This document shows, one piece after another, positions 34,736 to 34,737 of a DNA stretch of 34,737 bases (position 1 is its first letter; each line of letters opens with the position of its first letter). Origin of the DNA: Acidobacteriaceae bacterium (GTDB lineage: Bacteria; Acidobacteriota; Terriglobia; Terriglobales; Acidobacteriaceae); contig PLOG01000103.1 in assembly GCA_003142935.1 (NCBI GenBank), forward strand, positions 1-34,737, written 5' to 3'. The position numbers and the translations under genes are program-made. The notes below the pieces were generated by a model. The model was not told where the DNA came from and searched no databases. It saw nothing but the letters and a program-made list of their open reading frames with translations.

Positions 34736-34737
34736 TC

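Noticed and set aside
1-34737. CRISPR arrays, rRNA, tRNA, intact insertion sequences, phage genes
   Set aside because: No regularly spaced repeats, no cloverleaf or rRNA signatures, and no recognisable transposase, integrase or phage structural motif were found by reading both strands.

Overview
The window looks like a chromosomal segment of an acidobacterium, probably class Terriglobia (Acidobacteriaceae-like). The evidence is a very large TonB-dependent receptor (TBDT) with a carboxypeptidase-regulatory (CnaB-like) N-terminal domain ending in a short aromatic strand, a CRTAC1-type FG-GAP/ASPIC-UnbV protein next to a secreted TPR protein, many twin-arginine (Tat-like) leaders, and moderately high GC. 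This placement is inference from gene content; no rRNA or tRNA was seen.

Layout. (1) 1-6.3 kb: sugar-acid catabolism. A decayed RraA-family gene (one clear 1-nt frameshift) is followed by a UxuA-like mannonate dehydratase (-), a mandelate racemase/enolase-superfamily enzyme (+), a ManD-like enolase-superfamily dehydratase (-) and a DUF362 protein (-). The last four all carry RR-type leaders. (2) 6.3-8.0 kb: gene-poor, with one copy (R1) of a CAGGGAA/TTCCCTG-rich dispersed repeat. (3) 8.0-21.9 kb, all minus strand: TBDT, hairpin, TPR protein, CRTAC1 protein, GH78 alpha-L-rhamnosidase, MGH1-type glycoside hydrolase and a secreted alpha/beta hydrolase. Between GH78 and the MGH1-type gene lies the last 53 codons of a second, otherwise lost, TBDT. 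(4) 22.2-28.3 kb, plus strand: GH125 alpha-mannosidase, GH35-like beta-galactosidase (DUF5597 type), sugar-porter MFS and a LacI-family regulator. (5) 28.4-32.0 kb, minus strand: GH92 alpha-mannosidase and a truncated, frameshifted GH2 beta-galactosidase. (6) 32.0-34.7 kb: gene-poor region with the second repeat copy (R2), then an MHS-family MFS transporter.

How it fits together. The central part reads as a non-Bacteroidetes glycan-utilisation locus. The TBDT would take up oligosaccharide; GH125 and GH92 would trim alpha-mannosides; GH35, GH78 and the MGH1-type enzyme would remove galactose, rhamnose and glucose/mannose-type residues; the sugar porter would import monosaccharide. The same LacI-type operator (TGACAACGATGTCA or its reverse complement) sits in the TBDT/GH125 divergent promoter and in the GH92 promoter, each time overlapping a good -35 box. 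This ties the three genes into one likely regulon, controlled by the locus-encoded LacI protein. The two copies of the dispersed repeat are in the same orientation and bracket about 25.5 kb containing almost all of the glycoside hydrolases, so this segment may behave as a removable or acquired island.
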